Positions 15,357 through 25,084 of a stretch of 64,000 nt of DNA are shown here, one piece after another. The translations under genes and the position numbers were made by a program. Under the pieces are notes generated by a model. That model was not told the origin of the DNA. It was given only the letters and a program-made list of their open reading frames with translations, and did not search any database. The stretch comes from Pelomonas cellulosilytica (GTDB lineage Bacteria > Pseudomonadota > Gammaproteobacteria > Burkholderiales > Burkholderiaceae_C), in contig NZ_JAJTWU010000011.1 of the NCBI RefSeq assembly GCF_021353265.1, forward strand, positions 62,001-126,000, given 5' to 3'. Every line of letters begins with the position of its first letter. Position 1 is the first letter of the stretch.

Positions 15357-17407
15357 GTCGCGCCGGATTCTCGTTGTTCGACCCGGCGCTGACGCGCGCC
15401 GCGCTGGTCGAGTCATTCCGCAAGCTGGACCCGCGCACGCAACTGCGCAACCCGGTGATGTTCGTCGTCTACCTCGGCAGCCTGTTCACGACGGCGCTGG
15501 CGGCGGCGCAGCCGGGCGGCTTCGTCATCGCTGTGGCCGTGTGGCTGTGGTTCACCGTGCTGTTCGCCAACTTCGCCGAGGCGCTGGCCGAGGGCCGCAG
15601 CAAGGCCCAGGCCGCGTCGCTGCGCGGCCTGAAGAAGGAGACCTGGGCCAAGGTCGTCGACGGCTGGGCGCCCGGCGTCGCGCGCGACGGCCTGGCCTGG
15701 CACCCTCGCGAGGCGGGCACGCTGCGCCGCGGCGAGTTCGTGCTGATCGAGGCAGGCGACGTGGTGCCGGCCGACGCCGAGGTCGTCGATGGCGTCGCGT
15801 CCGTGGACGAAAGCGCCATCACCGGCGAGTCGGCGCCAGTGATCCGCGAGAGCGGTGGTGACTTCTCCGCGCTGACCGGTGGCACCCGCGTGTTGTCCGA
15901 CTGGGTGGTCGCTCGCGTCGCCGTAAACCCGGGCGAGACCTTCGTCGACCGCATGATCGCGATGGTCGAAGGCGCGCAGCGCAAGCGCACGCCCAACGAG
16001 ATCGCGCTGACCATCCTGCTCGTCGCGCTGACGCTGGTGTTCCTGGGCGTCGTCGCGACGCTGCTGCCGTTCTCTCAGTTCAGCGTGGCGGCGGCGGGCG
16101 CTGGCGAGCCGGTAAGCCTCGTCGTGCTGGTTGCGCTGTTGGTGTGCTTGATCCCGACGACCATCGCCGGCCTGCTGTCGGCCGTCGGCGTGGCGGGCAT
16201 GAGCCGCATGCTGCAGGCCAACGTCATCGCGACCTCGGGCCGCGCCGTCGAAGCCGCCGGCGACGTGGACGTGCTTCTTTTGGACAAGACTGGCACCATC
16301 ACGCTGGGCAACCGCCAGGCCGACGCGTTCTGGCCCGTGGCCGGCGCCTCGGAGGCGCAGCTGGCCGAGGCCGCGCGGCTGGCGTCGCTGGCCGACGAGA
16401 CGCCCGAAGGCCGCAGCATCGTCGCGCTGGCGGACCGCCAGTTCGGCCAGCCCGCGGCGGCGGTCCAGCGCGGCGAGTTCATCGCGTTCACCGCGCAGAC
16501 GCGCATGAGCGGTGTCAATCTCGGCGCGCGCCAGATCCGCAAGGGCGCCGGCAGCGCCGTGCGGGCTCACGTCGAGAGCCTTGGCGGCCGCTGGCCGGCG
16601 AGCGTGCAGGCGGCCGTGGACGAAGCGGCGCGCCGCGGCAGCACGCCGCTGGTCGTTGCCGATGGATCACAGGTGCTGGGCGTCGTCGAGCTGAAGGACA
16701 TCGTCAAGCCCGGCATCAAGGAGCGGTTCGCCCAGCTGCGCCGCATGGGCATCAAGACGGTGATGGTCACCGGCGACAACCGGCTCACGGCCGCGGCCAT
16801 CGCGGCCGAGGCGGGTGTGGACGACTTCCTCGCCGAGGCGACGCCCGAGGCCAAGCTGGCTCTGATCCGCGACTACCAGGCGCAAGGCCGGCTCGTCGCG
16901 ATGACCGGCGACGGCACCAACGACGCGCCCGCGCTGGCCCAGGCCGACGTTGCCGTGGCGATGAATACCGGCACGCAGGCAGCCAAGGAGGCCGGCAACA
17001 TGGTGGACCTGGACAGCAACCCGACCAAGCTCATCGAGGTGGTGGAGACTGGCAAGCAGATGCTGATGACGCGTGGGTCGCTGACGACTTTCTCCATCGC
17101 CAACGACCTGGCCAAGTACTTCGCCGTGCTGCCCGCGGCCTTCGTGTCCACCTACCCGCAGCTGTCGGCGCTGAACGTCATGCGGCTGCACAGCCCGGAC
17201 TCGGCCATCCTGAGCGCCGTCATCTTCAACGCGCTGATCATCGTCGTGCTGATCCCGCTGGCGCTGCAAGGCGTGCGCTACCGAGCCATCGGTGCCGCCG
17301 CGCTGTTGCGCCGCAACCTGCTGGTCTACGGCCTGGGCGGTGTCCTCGTGCCGTTCGTTGGCATCAAGGCCATCGACCTTCTGCTCACCGCCTTTCACCT
17401 CGCCTGA
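15353..17407 (+). CDS. kdpB: Potassium-transporting ATPase ATP-binding subunit KdpB
   Basis: 684 aa (E. coli 682). The catalytic P-type ATPase subunit. The phosphorylated Asp is in [13 protein letters not shown] (about residue 307), the actuator loop is [11 protein letters not shown] (TGES), the nucleotide-binding motif region includes [15 protein letters not shown], and the hinge is [20 protein letters not shown]. Seven membrane helices. The start at 15353 overlaps the kdpA stop by four bases; a long upstream extension of the frame lies inside kdpA and is not coding. kdpC follows after three bases. Confidence 0.97.
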   Translation: MSRAGFSLFDPALTRAALVESFRKLDPRTQLRNPVMFVVYLGSLFTTALAAAQPGGFVIAVAVWLWFTVLFANFAEALAEGRSKAQAASLRGLKKETWAKVVDGWAPGVARDGLAWHPREAGTLRRGEFVLIEAGDVVPADAEVVDGVASVDESAITGESAPVIRESGGDFSALTGGTRVLSDWVVARVAVNPGETFVDRMIAMVEGAQRKRTPNEIALTILLVALTLVFLGVVATLLPFSQFSVAAAGAGEPVSLVVLVALLVCLIPTTIAGLLSAVGVAGMSRMLQANVIATSGRAVEAAGDVDVLLLDKTGTITLGNRQADAFWPVAGASEAQLAEAARLASLADETPEGRSIVALADRQFGQPAAAVQRGEFIAFTAQTRMSGVNLGARQIRKGAGSAVRAHVESLGGRWPASVQAAVDEAARRGSTPLVVADGSQVLGVVELKDIVKPGIKERFAQLRRMGIKTVMVTGDNRLTAAAIAAEAGVDDFLAEATPEAKLALIRDYQAQGRLVAMTGDGTNDAPALAQADVAVAMNTGTQAAKEAGNMVDLDSNPTKLIEVVETGKQMLMTRGSLTTFSIANDLAKYFAVLPAAFVSTYPQLSALNVMRLHSPDSAILSAVIFNALIIVVLIPLALQGVRYRAIGAAALLRRNLLVYGLGGVLVPFVGIKAIDLLLTAFHLA

Positions 17408-17410
17408 ATC

Positions 17411-17986
17411 ATGAACACGCAACTCCGTCCCGCAATCACGCTCTTCGTCGTGCTGAGCCTCGTCACCGGCCTGGCCTATCCGCTGGTCGTGACCGGTCTC
17501 GCCCAAGGCCTGTTCCCGCAGGCCGCCAACGGCAGCCTGGTCGAGCATTCGGGTCGACCCGTAGGCTCGTCGCTGGTCGGCCAATCCTTCACTCAGCCGG
17601 GCCACTTCTGGGGCCGGCCGTCGGCGGTGAACGACGACGCCACGAACTCGGGCGGCTCCAACCTCGCGCCGACGGCACCGGCGCTGGCCGAGGCCGTCAA
17701 GGCACGCATTGCCGCGCTGCGTGCCGCCGACCCCGGCAACACCGCGCCCGTGCCGGTGGACCTCGTCACCGCATCGGCCAGCGGGCTGGACCCGCACATC
17801 AGCCGCGCCGCGGCCGACTACCAGGCCGCCCGCGTCGCCCGCGTACGCGGTCTGCCGGTCGAACAGGTGAGGGCGTTCGTCGCTCGGCTGGCCGAAGGCC
17901 CGGTGCTGGGCTTCATCGGTGAGCCGCGCGTCAACGTGCTGGCGCTCAACCTCGCGCTGGAGCGTGAGACGATGCCCGTACGATGA
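17411..17986 (+). CDS. kdpC: Potassium-transporting ATPase subunit KdpC
   Basis: 191 aa (E. coli 190). One N-terminal membrane helix (ITLFVVLSLVTGLAYPLVVTG) then a periplasmic domain. Signatures GSSLVGQSFTQPGHFWGRPSAV, GGSNLAPTAPAL and VTASASGLDPHISRAAADYQAARVA are seen. KdpC stabilises the complex and raises ATP affinity of KdpB. Expected place in the operon, three bases after kdpB. What follows is unusual: a CorA-like gene, not kdpD. Confidence 0.96.
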   Translation: MNTQLRPAITLFVVLSLVTGLAYPLVVTGLAQGLFPQAANGSLVEHSGRPVGSSLVGQSFTQPGHFWGRPSAVNDDATNSGGSNLAPTAPALAEAVKARIAALRAADPGNTAPVPVDLVTASASGLDPHISRAAADYQAARVARVRGLPVEQVRAFVARLAEGPVLGFIGEPRVNVLALNLALERETMPVR

Positions 17987-18002
17987 CTTCGCAGATTGCC
18001 GA

Positions 18003-18977
18003 ATGCTGATCAACAGCGCCATGTACGACGATGGCCATGTCGTCGCCGAGCCCGGTTTGGACCGCATCGCCGCAGCCTTGCAGGCGCGACCGACCGGTTT
18101 CGTCTGGGTCGCGCTGAAGGACCCGACCGACGAGGAGCTGACCCGCCTGCAGCAGGAGCTGGACCTGCCGCCGTTGGCCGTCGAGGACGCCCGCAAGGGC
18201 CACCAGCGGCCCAAGCTGGAGGAATACGGCGACCTGCTGTTCGCCGCCATGCACCTGCTGGAGGACGGCGCGGACGGTAGCCCGCAAGTGGGCGAGGTGC
18301 ACGTCTTCGTCGGCCAGCGGTTCGTCGTGTCGGTGCGCCACCGCAGCGACCACGGCTTTCTCGGCGTGCGCGGCCGGGCCGAGCGCGAGCCGCACCTTCT
18401 GCAGCTGGGGCCGGGCTTCGTGTTCTACGCGCTGATGGATGCCGTCGTGGACCGCTACTTCCCGCTCATCGACGCCGTCGAGGAGGAGCTGGAGCAGCTG
18501 GAGGGCCACATGTTCGAGACCGGGCAGGACCGCCAAGCCGTCGTGCGGCAGCTGTTCGGCCTGAAGCAGCGCCTGGCCACGCTGCGCCACGCCGTCACGC
18601 CTCTGCTGGAGGTCACGTCCAAGCTGCATGGCGGGCGTGTGCCGGCGGCGTGCACGGCCATCCAGGACTATTTCCGCGACGTCTACGACCATCTGCTGCG
18701 CATCCAGGCCAGCATCGACGCCGCGCGCGAAACCATCATCGCGGCCACTCAGGTGAACCTGACGCTGGTGACCATCGACGAATCCCTCGTCACCAAGCGG
18801 TTGGCCGCGTGGGCCGCAATCTTTGCGGCCTCCACGGCGCTGGCCGGCATCTGGGGCATGAATTTCGAGAAGATGCCGGAGCTGAAATGGGCCTTCGGCT
18901 ATCCGATGGCATTGGGCGCGATCGCGCTGGTCAGCGGCGCGCTGTACTGGCGCTTCAAGCGCCTCGGGTGGCTGTAG
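18003..18977 (+). CDS. CorA-family divalent cation transporter inside kdp locus
   Basis: 324 aa. A large N-terminal cytoplasmic domain rich in charged helices (EEELEQLEGHMFE, about 160-175) is followed by two C-terminal membrane helices with the family signature GMNF (in IWGMNFEKMPELKWAFGYP, about residue 284). CorA-type proteins form pentameric Mg2+ (or Ni2+, Co2+, Zn2+) channels. Start ATG 18003 lies 16 bases after kdpC and has no strong SD, so it may depend on upstream translation. It stands between kdpC and kdpD in the same direction, which couples a divalent-cation channel to the potassium-responsive operon. Confidence 0.88.
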   Translation: MLINSAMYDDGHVVAEPGLDRIAAALQARPTGFVWVALKDPTDEELTRLQQELDLPPLAVEDARKGHQRPKLEEYGDLLFAAMHLLEDGADGSPQVGEVHVFVGQRFVVSVRHRSDHGFLGVRGRAEREPHLLQLGPGFVFYALMDAVVDRYFPLIDAVEEELEQLEGHMFETGQDRQAVVRQLFGLKQRLATLRHAVTPLLEVTSKLHGGRVPAACTAIQDYFRDVYDHLLRIQASIDAARETIIAATQVNLTLVTIDESLVTKRLAAWAAIFAASTALAGIWGMNFEKMPELKWAFGYPMALGAIALVSGALYWRFKRLGWL

Positions 18978-18995
18978 ACATGGGGCAGGCCCGTT

Positions 18996-21674
18996 GTGGT
19001 TGACAGCCGCCCCGACCCCGATGCGCTGCTGGCCCGGGTCCAACGCGACGAGGCCGCTGCGCGGCGCGGCCGGCTGAAGATCTTCTTTGGCGCCAATGCC
19101 GGCGTCGGCAAGACCTTCGCGATGTTGGCCGCCGCGCATTCGGTGCTCAAGCACGGCCGTGCCGTCGCGGTGGGCGTGGTGGAGACGCATGGCCGGGCCG
19201 ACACTGAGGCCATCGCCCGGGACCTGGTGCGGCTGCCGCTGAAGGCCGTGGCCCACCGTGGCCAGACGCTGCGCGAGTTCGACCTCGACGCTGCGCTGGC
19301 CTGGGGCCGCGGCCTGCCGGGCGGCGTGCTGCTGCTGGACGAACTGGCACACACCAACGCGCCCGGCTCGCGCCATGCCAAGCGTTGGCAGGACGCGCAG
19401 GAGCTGTGCGAGGCCGGCGTGGAGGTCTGGACGACGCTGAACGTGCAGCACCTTGAGAGCCTGAACGACGTGGTCGGCGGCATCACGGGCATCCGCGTGT
19501 GGGAGACGGTGCCGGACCGCGTCTTCGATGAGGCCGACGAGGTCGTCGTCGTGGACCTGCCGCCGGACGAGCTGCTGCAGCGCCTGAAGGAGGGCAAGGT
19601 CTACCTGCCCGCGCAGGCCGAGCGGGCGGCCAGCCATTTCTTCCGCAAGGGCAACCTGCTGGCGCTGCGCGAGCTGGCGCTGCGGCGCACGGCCGACCGC
19701 GTCGACGAGGAGATGCAGGCCTATCGCCGTGAGCAGGGGGCGGCGGCGGTGTGGCCCAACCGCGAGTCGCTGCTGGCCTGCGTGGGCGCCGGCGCGGCCA
19801 GCGACAAGGTCGTGCGCAGCGCCGCCCGGCTGGCTCAGCAGCTGGGGCTGGACTGGCACGCGGTGCATGTGGAGACAGCGTGGTCGCTCGGCGACGCGGG
19901 CCGGCAGCGCGTGCAGCGCACGCTGGCGCTGGCGCAGAGCCTGGGCGCGCGCACGGCAGTGCTGTCGGCGCCGGAGGCCGCGGCCGCGCTGGTGGGCTAT
20001 GCCCGCGAGCACAACCTGGCGCGGCTGGTTGTCGGCAGGCGTGAGCGGGCCTGGCGATGGCCGGGGCGCCCGGCCCTGACCGAGTCGTTGAGTCGGCTGG
20101 CCGGTGAGATCGATGTGCTGCAGGTGGCCCTGCCCACCGCGGAGGCTCGCGACCGCGAGCCGGCCGTGCCGCCGGCGCAGGGGCTGCTGGCGCGCCAGGC
20201 GCTGCGCGGCTACGTGGCAGCCACAGTCGGCGTCGCGCTGACCACCGTGCTGGCCGAGGGCCTGCTGCGCTTCATCGCGCCCACCAACATCGCGATGCTC
20301 TACCTGCTCGTAGTCGTCGGCGTGGCGCTGTGGTTCGGCCGCGCACCGGCCGCGGTGGCGGCGCTGCTCAGCGTCGCGGCGTTCGATTTCGTGTTCGTGG
20401 AGCCGCGTTGGTCCTTCGTCGTCGGCGACGCGCAATACCTCGTGACCTTCGCCGTGCTGCTGCTGGTGGGCCTGGTGATCGGCCAACTGGCGGCCGGGCT
20501 TCAGGCGCAGGCGCAGGCGGCGCAGGAACGCGAGCGACGCGTGCGAGGGTTGTATGCGATGTCGCGCGACCTCGGCGCGGCGCTGGTGCCCGAGCAGGTG
20601 GCGGAGATCGCTGCGCGCTTCCTGCGGGCCGAGTTCGGCGTCGCCTCGGCGGTGCTGGCGCCGCCGCTGGCCGCTCCACCGGGCCGCGAGGTGCTGGCTG
20701 TGCTGGGGCCGGCGAGCGTCGCGCCGGACCTGGGCGTGGCGCAATGGGCCTTCGACCACGGCCAGCCGGCCGGGCAGGGCACGGATACGCTGCCCGGCAG
20801 CGCATGCCTGATGCTGCCGCTGAAGGCGCCGATGCGCCTGCGTGGCGTGCTGGCGGTGCAGGGGCGCGGCCCGCGCTGGTCGCCCGAGGAGCGCGAGCTG
20901 CTCGACACCTGCGCCGCGCTGCTGGCCATCTCGCTGGAGCGCATCCACTACATCGACGTGGCGCAGCAGAGCACGCTGCAGATCGAGAGCGAGCGGCTGC
21001 GCAATTCGTTACTGACGGCAATCTCGCATGACTTGCGCACGCCGCTTGCCGCGTTGGTGGGCCTGGCCGATGCGCTGCAGCTAACGCCGCTGCAGCCACA
21101 GCAGGCGGAGGTGGCGGGGGCCATGCGCCGCTCGGCGCTGCGCATGAGCGCGCTGGTGGCCAACCTGCTGGACATGGCGCGGCTGCAGTCCGGTGCTGTG
21201 CAGCTCAACCGCCAGTGGCTGCCGCTGCAGGAGGTGGTGGGCAGCGCGCTGGCCAGCGTCGAGGAGACGTTGGCCGGCCGCGACGTGACCGTGGCGCTGC
21301 CGGCCGACCTGCCGCTGGTGCAGCTGGACGCTGTGCTGATCGAGCGGGTGCTTGTCAACCTGCTCGAGAACGCGGCCAAGTACGCACCCGGGCCCATCCG
21401 CATCGCGGCACGCGTGGCGGGGCGGCATCTGGAGCTGGACGTGGCCGACCAGGGGCCGGGCTTCCCCGCCGGGCGCGAGGCGCAGCTGTTCGAGAAGTTC
21501 GAGCGCGGCGACCGCGAGAGCGCCACGCCGGGCGTGGGCCTGGGGCTGGCCATCTGCAAGGCCATCGTCGAGGCGCATGGTGGTCGCATCAGCGCCCACA
21601 ATCTGCCGGCCGGTGGGGCCTGCGTGCGCGTGGAGCTGCCGCTGGGTCAACCGCCACAGGAGCTCGCCGTTTGA
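18996..21674 (+). CDS. kdpD: Osmosensitive potassium sensor histidine kinase KdpD
   Basis: 892 aa (E. coli 894). Domains in order: KdpD N-domain with Walker A GANAGVGKTFAML (about 30-42) and DELAHTNAPGSRHAKRWQD (about 112-130); USP-like domain (about 255-375); four membrane helices (about 405-500, FVFVEPRWSFVVGDAQYLVTF); a GAF-like region; HisKA with AISHDLRTPLAALVGLADAL (phosphorylated His about 673); HATPase with NLLENAAKYAPG, ADQGPGFP and GVGLGLAICKAIVEAHGG. It phosphorylates KdpE when external K+ is low. GTG start 18996, 18 bases after the CorA-like gene; it overlaps kdpE. Confidence 0.96.
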   Translation: MVDSRPDPDALLARVQRDEAAARRGRLKIFFGANAGVGKTFAMLAAAHSVLKHGRAVAVGVVETHGRADTEAIARDLVRLPLKAVAHRGQTLREFDLDAALAWGRGLPGGVLLLDELAHTNAPGSRHAKRWQDAQELCEAGVEVWTTLNVQHLESLNDVVGGITGIRVWETVPDRVFDEADEVVVVDLPPDELLQRLKEGKVYLPAQAERAASHFFRKGNLLALRELALRRTADRVDEEMQAYRREQGAAAVWPNRESLLACVGAGAASDKVVRSAARLAQQLGLDWHAVHVETAWSLGDAGRQRVQRTLALAQSLGARTAVLSAPEAAAALVGYAREHNLARLVVGRRERAWRWPGRPALTESLSRLAGEIDVLQVALPTAEARDREPAVPPAQGLLARQALRGYVAATVGVALTTVLAEGLLRFIAPTNIAMLYLLVVVGVALWFGRAPAAVAALLSVAAFDFVFVEPRWSFVVGDAQYLVTFAVLLLVGLVIGQLAAGLQAQAQAAQERERRVRGLYAMSRDLGAALVPEQVAEIAARFLRAEFGVASAVLAPPLAAPPGREVLAVLGPASVAPDLGVAQWAFDHGQPAGQGTDTLPGSACLMLPLKAPMRLRGVLAVQGRGPRWSPEERELLDTCAALLAISLERIHYIDVAQQSTLQIESERLRNSLLTAISHDLRTPLAALVGLADALQLTPLQPQQAEVAGAMRRSALRMSALVANLLDMARLQSGAVQLNRQWLPLQEVVGSALASVEETLAGRDVTVALPADLPLVQLDAVLIERVLVNLLENAAKYAPGPIRIAARVAGRHLELDVADQGPGFPAGREAQLFEKFERGDRESATPGVGLGLAICKAIVEAHGGRISAHNLPAGGACVRVELPLGQPPQELAV

Positions 21675-22354
21675 ACGCCGCCCGCGTACTGATGATCGAA
21701 GACGAACCGGAGATCCGCCGCTTCGTCCGCATGGCGCTGGAGAGCGAGGGCCTGGAGGTGCACGAGGCGGCGACGCTGCAGCGCGGCCTCATCGATGCCG
21801 CCACGCGCCGGCCCGAGCTGGTAGTGCTGGACCTGGGCCTGCCCGACGGCGACGGGCTGGACTTCATCCGCGAGTTCCGTGGCTGGTCGACTGCGCCAGT
21901 CGTCGTGCTGTCGGCACGCGACGGCGAGGACCGCAAGGTGCAGGCGCTGGACGTCGGCGCCGACGACTACCTCGTCAAGCCCTTCGGCGTGGCCGAGCTG
22001 TTGGCGCGCGTGCGCGTGCAGCTGCGCCGGCACGGCGGCGGCAACGCCGGCGAGCCGGTGATGCGGTTCGGCGATGTGGCCGTGGACCGCGCGCTGCGCA
22101 CCGTCACGCGCGGCGGCGAGGAGCTCCACCTCACGCCGATTGAGTACCGGCTGCTGCAGGAGCTGTGCAATGCCCCGGGCCGCGTGCTGACCCACCAACA
22201 CCTGCTGAAGGCGGTCTGGGGCCCCGGCCATGCCGACGACGTGCACTACGTGCGCGTGCACATGGCCAACCTGCGCAAGAAGATCGAGGCCGACGCCAAC
22301 CGCCCGCAGTGGATCGTCACCGAGGCCGGCGTCGGCTACCGTCTCAAGACCTGA
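21671..22354 (+). CDS. kdpE: Response regulator KdpE
   Basis: 227 aa (E. coli 225). Receiver domain with VLMIEDEPEIRRF, phospho-acceptor Asp in LVVLDLGLPDGDG (about residue 55), VVVLSARDGEDRK and DYLVKPFG; a C-terminal OmpR-type winged helix with LHLTPIEYRLLQELCNAPGRVLTHQHLLKAVWG and RVHMANLRKKIE. TTG start at 21671 overlaps the kdpD stop (TTGA); an ATG seven codons later would cut into the first beta-strand. Activates the kdp operon. Confidence 0.95.
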   Translation: MNAARVLMIEDEPEIRRFVRMALESEGLEVHEAATLQRGLIDAATRRPELVVLDLGLPDGDGLDFIREFRGWSTAPVVVLSARDGEDRKVQALDVGADDYLVKPFGVAELLARVRVQLRRHGGGNAGEPVMRFGDVAVDRALRTVTRGGEELHLTPIEYRLLQELCNAPGRVLTHQHLLKAVWGPGHADDVHYVRVHMANLRKKIEADANRPQWIVTEAGVGYRLKT

Positions 22355-22505
22355 CCTGTCGAGAGCCCGGCGCGTGTAGGTGAATTGCCTACGGCAAGAA
22401 GCGCCAACGCTGCGCACGCGCCTCAGGTATCGCAGGCTCGCCGCCTTGCGCCTGGCTGCCGAAGATGCCGACTCATGCGATGACGACCAACCTGAGGAGG
22501 CCGCC

Positions 22506-24068
22506 ATGTCGTTCTGGAACCAACTGTCGGTGAAGAGCAAGCTGATCGCTGCCTTCGGTCTGCTGGTGCTGATGATCTTGGGCATCGGCGGCGCCTCTTT
22601 GCAGTCCTTCAAAGAGGATGGCGAGCGGTTCTCCGCGTATGTGCAGGGTATCGAGGCGCGTGCCGCCCAGGCCAACCAGGTGCGGCTGGCCGTTGACCGC
22701 CGTGCCATCGCCGCCCGCAATCTCGTGCTGGTGACCGGCGCCGCCGACCTCGCCGTCGAGAAGACCGAGGTGCTGGCCGCAGTGACGGACGTGGGCCGGG
22801 CGTTGGCGGCGCTGCAGGCCTCGTCCGGCCAGCCCGGCGTGCCGGCCGAGGCGCGCGAGCGCATTGCCGAGATCGCGCGTGTCGAGTCGCAGTACGCGCC
22901 GGCGGCCGAGGCCATCGTGGCGCTGGCGCTGTCGGGCGATCGCGAAGCGGCGATCCGGCAGATGAACACCCGCTGCCGACCGCTGCTGGCTGCGTTGATC
23001 AGGGCGACGAACGACTACCTGCACTACACGGCGCAAACGTCGGCCCGCGTCGTCGCCGAGACGGACGAACTGCATGCGCAGCGCATGGCCTGGCTGGCCG
23101 GCGCCTGCGTCTTCATCGTGCTGGCGGCGGCGGCCGCTGCCTGGCGCATCACGCGAGGCATCGTCGTGCCGCTGCAGGAAGCCGTCACGCTGATCGACGA
23201 GGTGGCGCGCGGCAACCTGGACCTGCAGGTGCGTGTCGAGACCGGCGACGAATTCAGCCACCTGCTGCGTTCTATCGCTGCGATGCAGGGCGGCCTGCGC
23301 GACCTGGTCGCCAGCGTTCGTCAGGGTGCCGACAGCTTGTCGCTGGCCAGCGCTGAGATCGCCCAGGGCAACCATCACCTGTCCTCGCGCACGGAGCATC
23401 AGGCCAGCGCGCTGCAACAGACCGCGGCGTCCATGGAGCAACTGGGAGTGACGGTGCGCATGAATGCCGACAACGCGAGCGAGGCCAGCCGTCTGGCCGA
23501 GGCCGCCAGCACGGTCGCGCGCCAGGGCGGTCAGGCCGTGGAGCGGGCGGTACGGACGATGCAGGGCATCAGCCAGGCCAGCCAGCGCATTGGCGAGATC
23601 ACGGGCGTCATCGACAGCATCGCATTCCAGACCAACATCCTCGCGTTGAACGCGGCCGTGGAAGCGGCGCGGGCCGGTCAGGAGGGTCGCGGCTTCGCCG
23701 TCGTCGCCGGCGAGGTGCGCGCGCTCGCGCAGCGCAGCGCCGAGGCGGCCAAGGAGATCCGCGTGTTGATCGCCGACAGCGTGTGCCGCGTCGAGACCGG
23801 TGCAGCGCAGGTGGGCGAGGCCGGCACGACGATGCTGGATGTCGTGGCCAGCATCGGCCGTGTGGCGGCCATCATGGGCGAGATCAGCAGCGCCAGCGCC
23901 GAGCAGCGCGAGGGCGTGGGTCAGGTGGGCGGCGCCGTGACGAGCATGGACCGCGCCACGCAGCAGAACGCTGCGCTCGTCGAGGAGATGGCGGCCGCTG
24001 CCTCCAGCCTCAAGTCGCAGGCGGTGGAGCTGGTTCGCGCGGTGGGCATGTTCCGCTTGTCGCGCTGA
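22506..24068 (+). CDS. Methyl-accepting chemotaxis protein (4HB sensor type)
   Basis: 520 aa from ATG 22506 with GAGGAGG upstream. First membrane helix about 11-30 ([18 protein letters not shown]), a four-helix-bundle periplasmic sensor about 31-190, second membrane helix about 195-215, HAMP domain, then the signalling coiled coil with the conserved hairpin tip ([42 protein letters not shown], about 380-425). It senses an unknown ligand and controls CheA. There is no C-terminal CheR/CheB tethering pentapeptide. No che genes adjacent: an orphan receptor. The 151-base gap upstream holds no clear sigma-28 promoter. Confidence 0.93.
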   Translation: MSFWNQLSVKSKLIAAFGLLVLMILGIGGASLQSFKEDGERFSAYVQGIEARAAQANQVRLAVDRRAIAARNLVLVTGAADLAVEKTEVLAAVTDVGRALAALQASSGQPGVPAEARERIAEIARVESQYAPAAEAIVALALSGDREAAIRQMNTRCRPLLAALIRATNDYLHYTAQTSARVVAETDELHAQRMAWLAGACVFIVLAAAAAAWRITRGIVVPLQEAVTLIDEVARGNLDLQVRVETGDEFSHLLRSIAAMQGGLRDLVASVRQGADSLSLASAEIAQGNHHLSSRTEHQASALQQTAASMEQLGVTVRMNADNASEASRLAEAASTVARQGGQAVERAVRTMQGISQASQRIGEITGVIDSIAFQTNILALNAAVEAARAGQEGRGFAVVAGEVRALAQRSAEAAKEIRVLIADSVCRVETGAAQVGEAGTTMLDVVASIGRVAAIMGEISSASAEQREGVGQVGGAVTSMDRATQQNAALVEEMAAAASSLKSQAVELVRAVGMFRLSR

Positions 24069-24090
24069 AGCGCGCTGGCACACTGGGCGG

Positions 24091-24306
24091 GTGAGCCCCG
24101 ACGACCTGCCCAAGCTGCTGACGACCGAGATGCCGTTCGGCAAGCACCGCGGTACGTACATCGCCGACCTGCCAGCCAACTACCTCGCGTGGTTCGCCCG
24201 CGAGGGCTTCCCCAGTGGTGAGATTGGCCGCCTGCTGGCCTTGATGCACGAGCTGGACCACAACGGCTTGCGCGAGCTGCTGCAGCCGCTGCGGGGAAGC
24301 CGGTGA
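24091..24306 (+). CDS. DUF3820 family small protein
   Basis: 71 aa with the family pattern MPFGKHRGTYIADLPANYLAWFAREGFPSGEIGRLLALM. DUF3820 proteins are small cytoplasmic proteins, sometimes labelled quorum-sensing-regulated virulence factor, and may be related to nucleic-acid-binding domains; the function is not established. GTG start at 24091, 22 bases after the chemoreceptor stop. Its TGA stop overlaps the GTG of the next gene (GTGA at 24303-24306). Confidence 0.85.
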   Translation: MSPDDLPKLLTTEMPFGKHRGTYIADLPANYLAWFAREGFPSGEIGRLLALMHELDHNGLRELLQPLRGSR

Positions 24307-25016
24307 GGCACGGCGGCAATTTGCTGCTGGCCATGCTGTTGGCCGGCCTGACCCTGACGGCCCGGGCGGACGGGGAACAAGGCGAGGGGCGCTACACCGT
24401 CGTCCGCATCGAAGCGGCGCAGCTGCGCCTGGTCTGGCTGGACGACCGGGGTCGCCCGCTGCGGCGGCTGGACCGGCTGGCGGCCTGGCTGGAGGAGCAG
24501 GGGCACACGCTGAGCTTCGGCATGAACGCCGGCATGTTCCATGGTGATGGCGGTCCGGTGGGCCTGCTGGTCATAGACGGGCGCGAGATGGCGCCGCTGA
24601 ACCTGGATGACGGCGCGGGCAACTTCTTCCTCAAGCCCAACGGAGTGTTCTTCGTTGACGTCAAGGGGCCCCATGTCGTCGATGCGGCCGACTTTCCGCG
24701 AGGGCAGTCAGGCGTGCGGCTTGCGACGCAGTCTGGGCCGCTGCTCCTGAAGGGCGGCGAGATGCACCCGGCCTTGCGGCCCAGTTCGGCGTCGCGCTAC
24801 GTGCGCAATGGCGTCTGCGCCTTGGGCTCCCAGGCGGTATTCGTCATCTCAGAGCGGCCGGTCACGTTCCACGAGTTCGCGAGCTTCCTTCGAGACGAAC
24901 TGCAGTGCCGCGACGCGCTGTACCTCGACGGGTCGGTGTCCAGCCTGCATTCGCCAGCGCTCGGTCGTGACGACCATGCGCACGAGCTGGGGCCGATGTT
25001 CGCCGTCATCGAATGA
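24303..25016 (+). CDS. Secreted phosphodiester glycosidase family (NAGPA/DUF2233) protein
   Basis: 237 aa with an N-terminal signal peptide (LLLAMLLAGLTLTARA, cleavage near residue 23). The domain carries the NAGPA/DUF2233 landmarks: FGMNAGMFHGDGGPVGLLVIDG (about 74-95), NFFLKPNGVFF, a central TQSGPLLLKGGE and C-terminal ALYLDGSVSSLH. Family members include the uncovering enzyme N-acetylglucosamine-1-phosphodiester alpha-N-acetylglucosaminidase; bacterial homologues are exported and probably act on phosphodiester-linked sugars of the envelope. GTG start, four-base overlap with the DUF3820 gene. Confidence 0.8.
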   Translation: MRHGGNLLLAMLLAGLTLTARADGEQGEGRYTVVRIEAAQLRLVWLDDRGRPLRRLDRLAAWLEEQGHTLSFGMNAGMFHGDGGPVGLLVIDGREMAPLNLDDGAGNFFLKPNGVFFVDVKGPHVVDAADFPRGQSGVRLATQSGPLLLKGGEMHPALRPSSASRYVRNGVCALGSQAVFVISERPVTFHEFASFLRDELQCRDALYLDGSVSSLHSPALGRDDHAHELGPMFAVIE

Positions 25017-25084
25017 CGCATGGGTTCCGATCGCGGCCTTGGCCTACGCCCGGTGCCGCCGGCCAGGCGCAAGATTGGCGCATC

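Noticed and set aside
17946-20948. Very long open frame antisense to the corA-like gene and kdpD
   Set aside because: It is an artefact of high GC at third positions; the opposite strand has complete, motif-bearing kdpD and CorA-family proteins, and the antisense translation is low-complexity Gln/Arg/His-rich.
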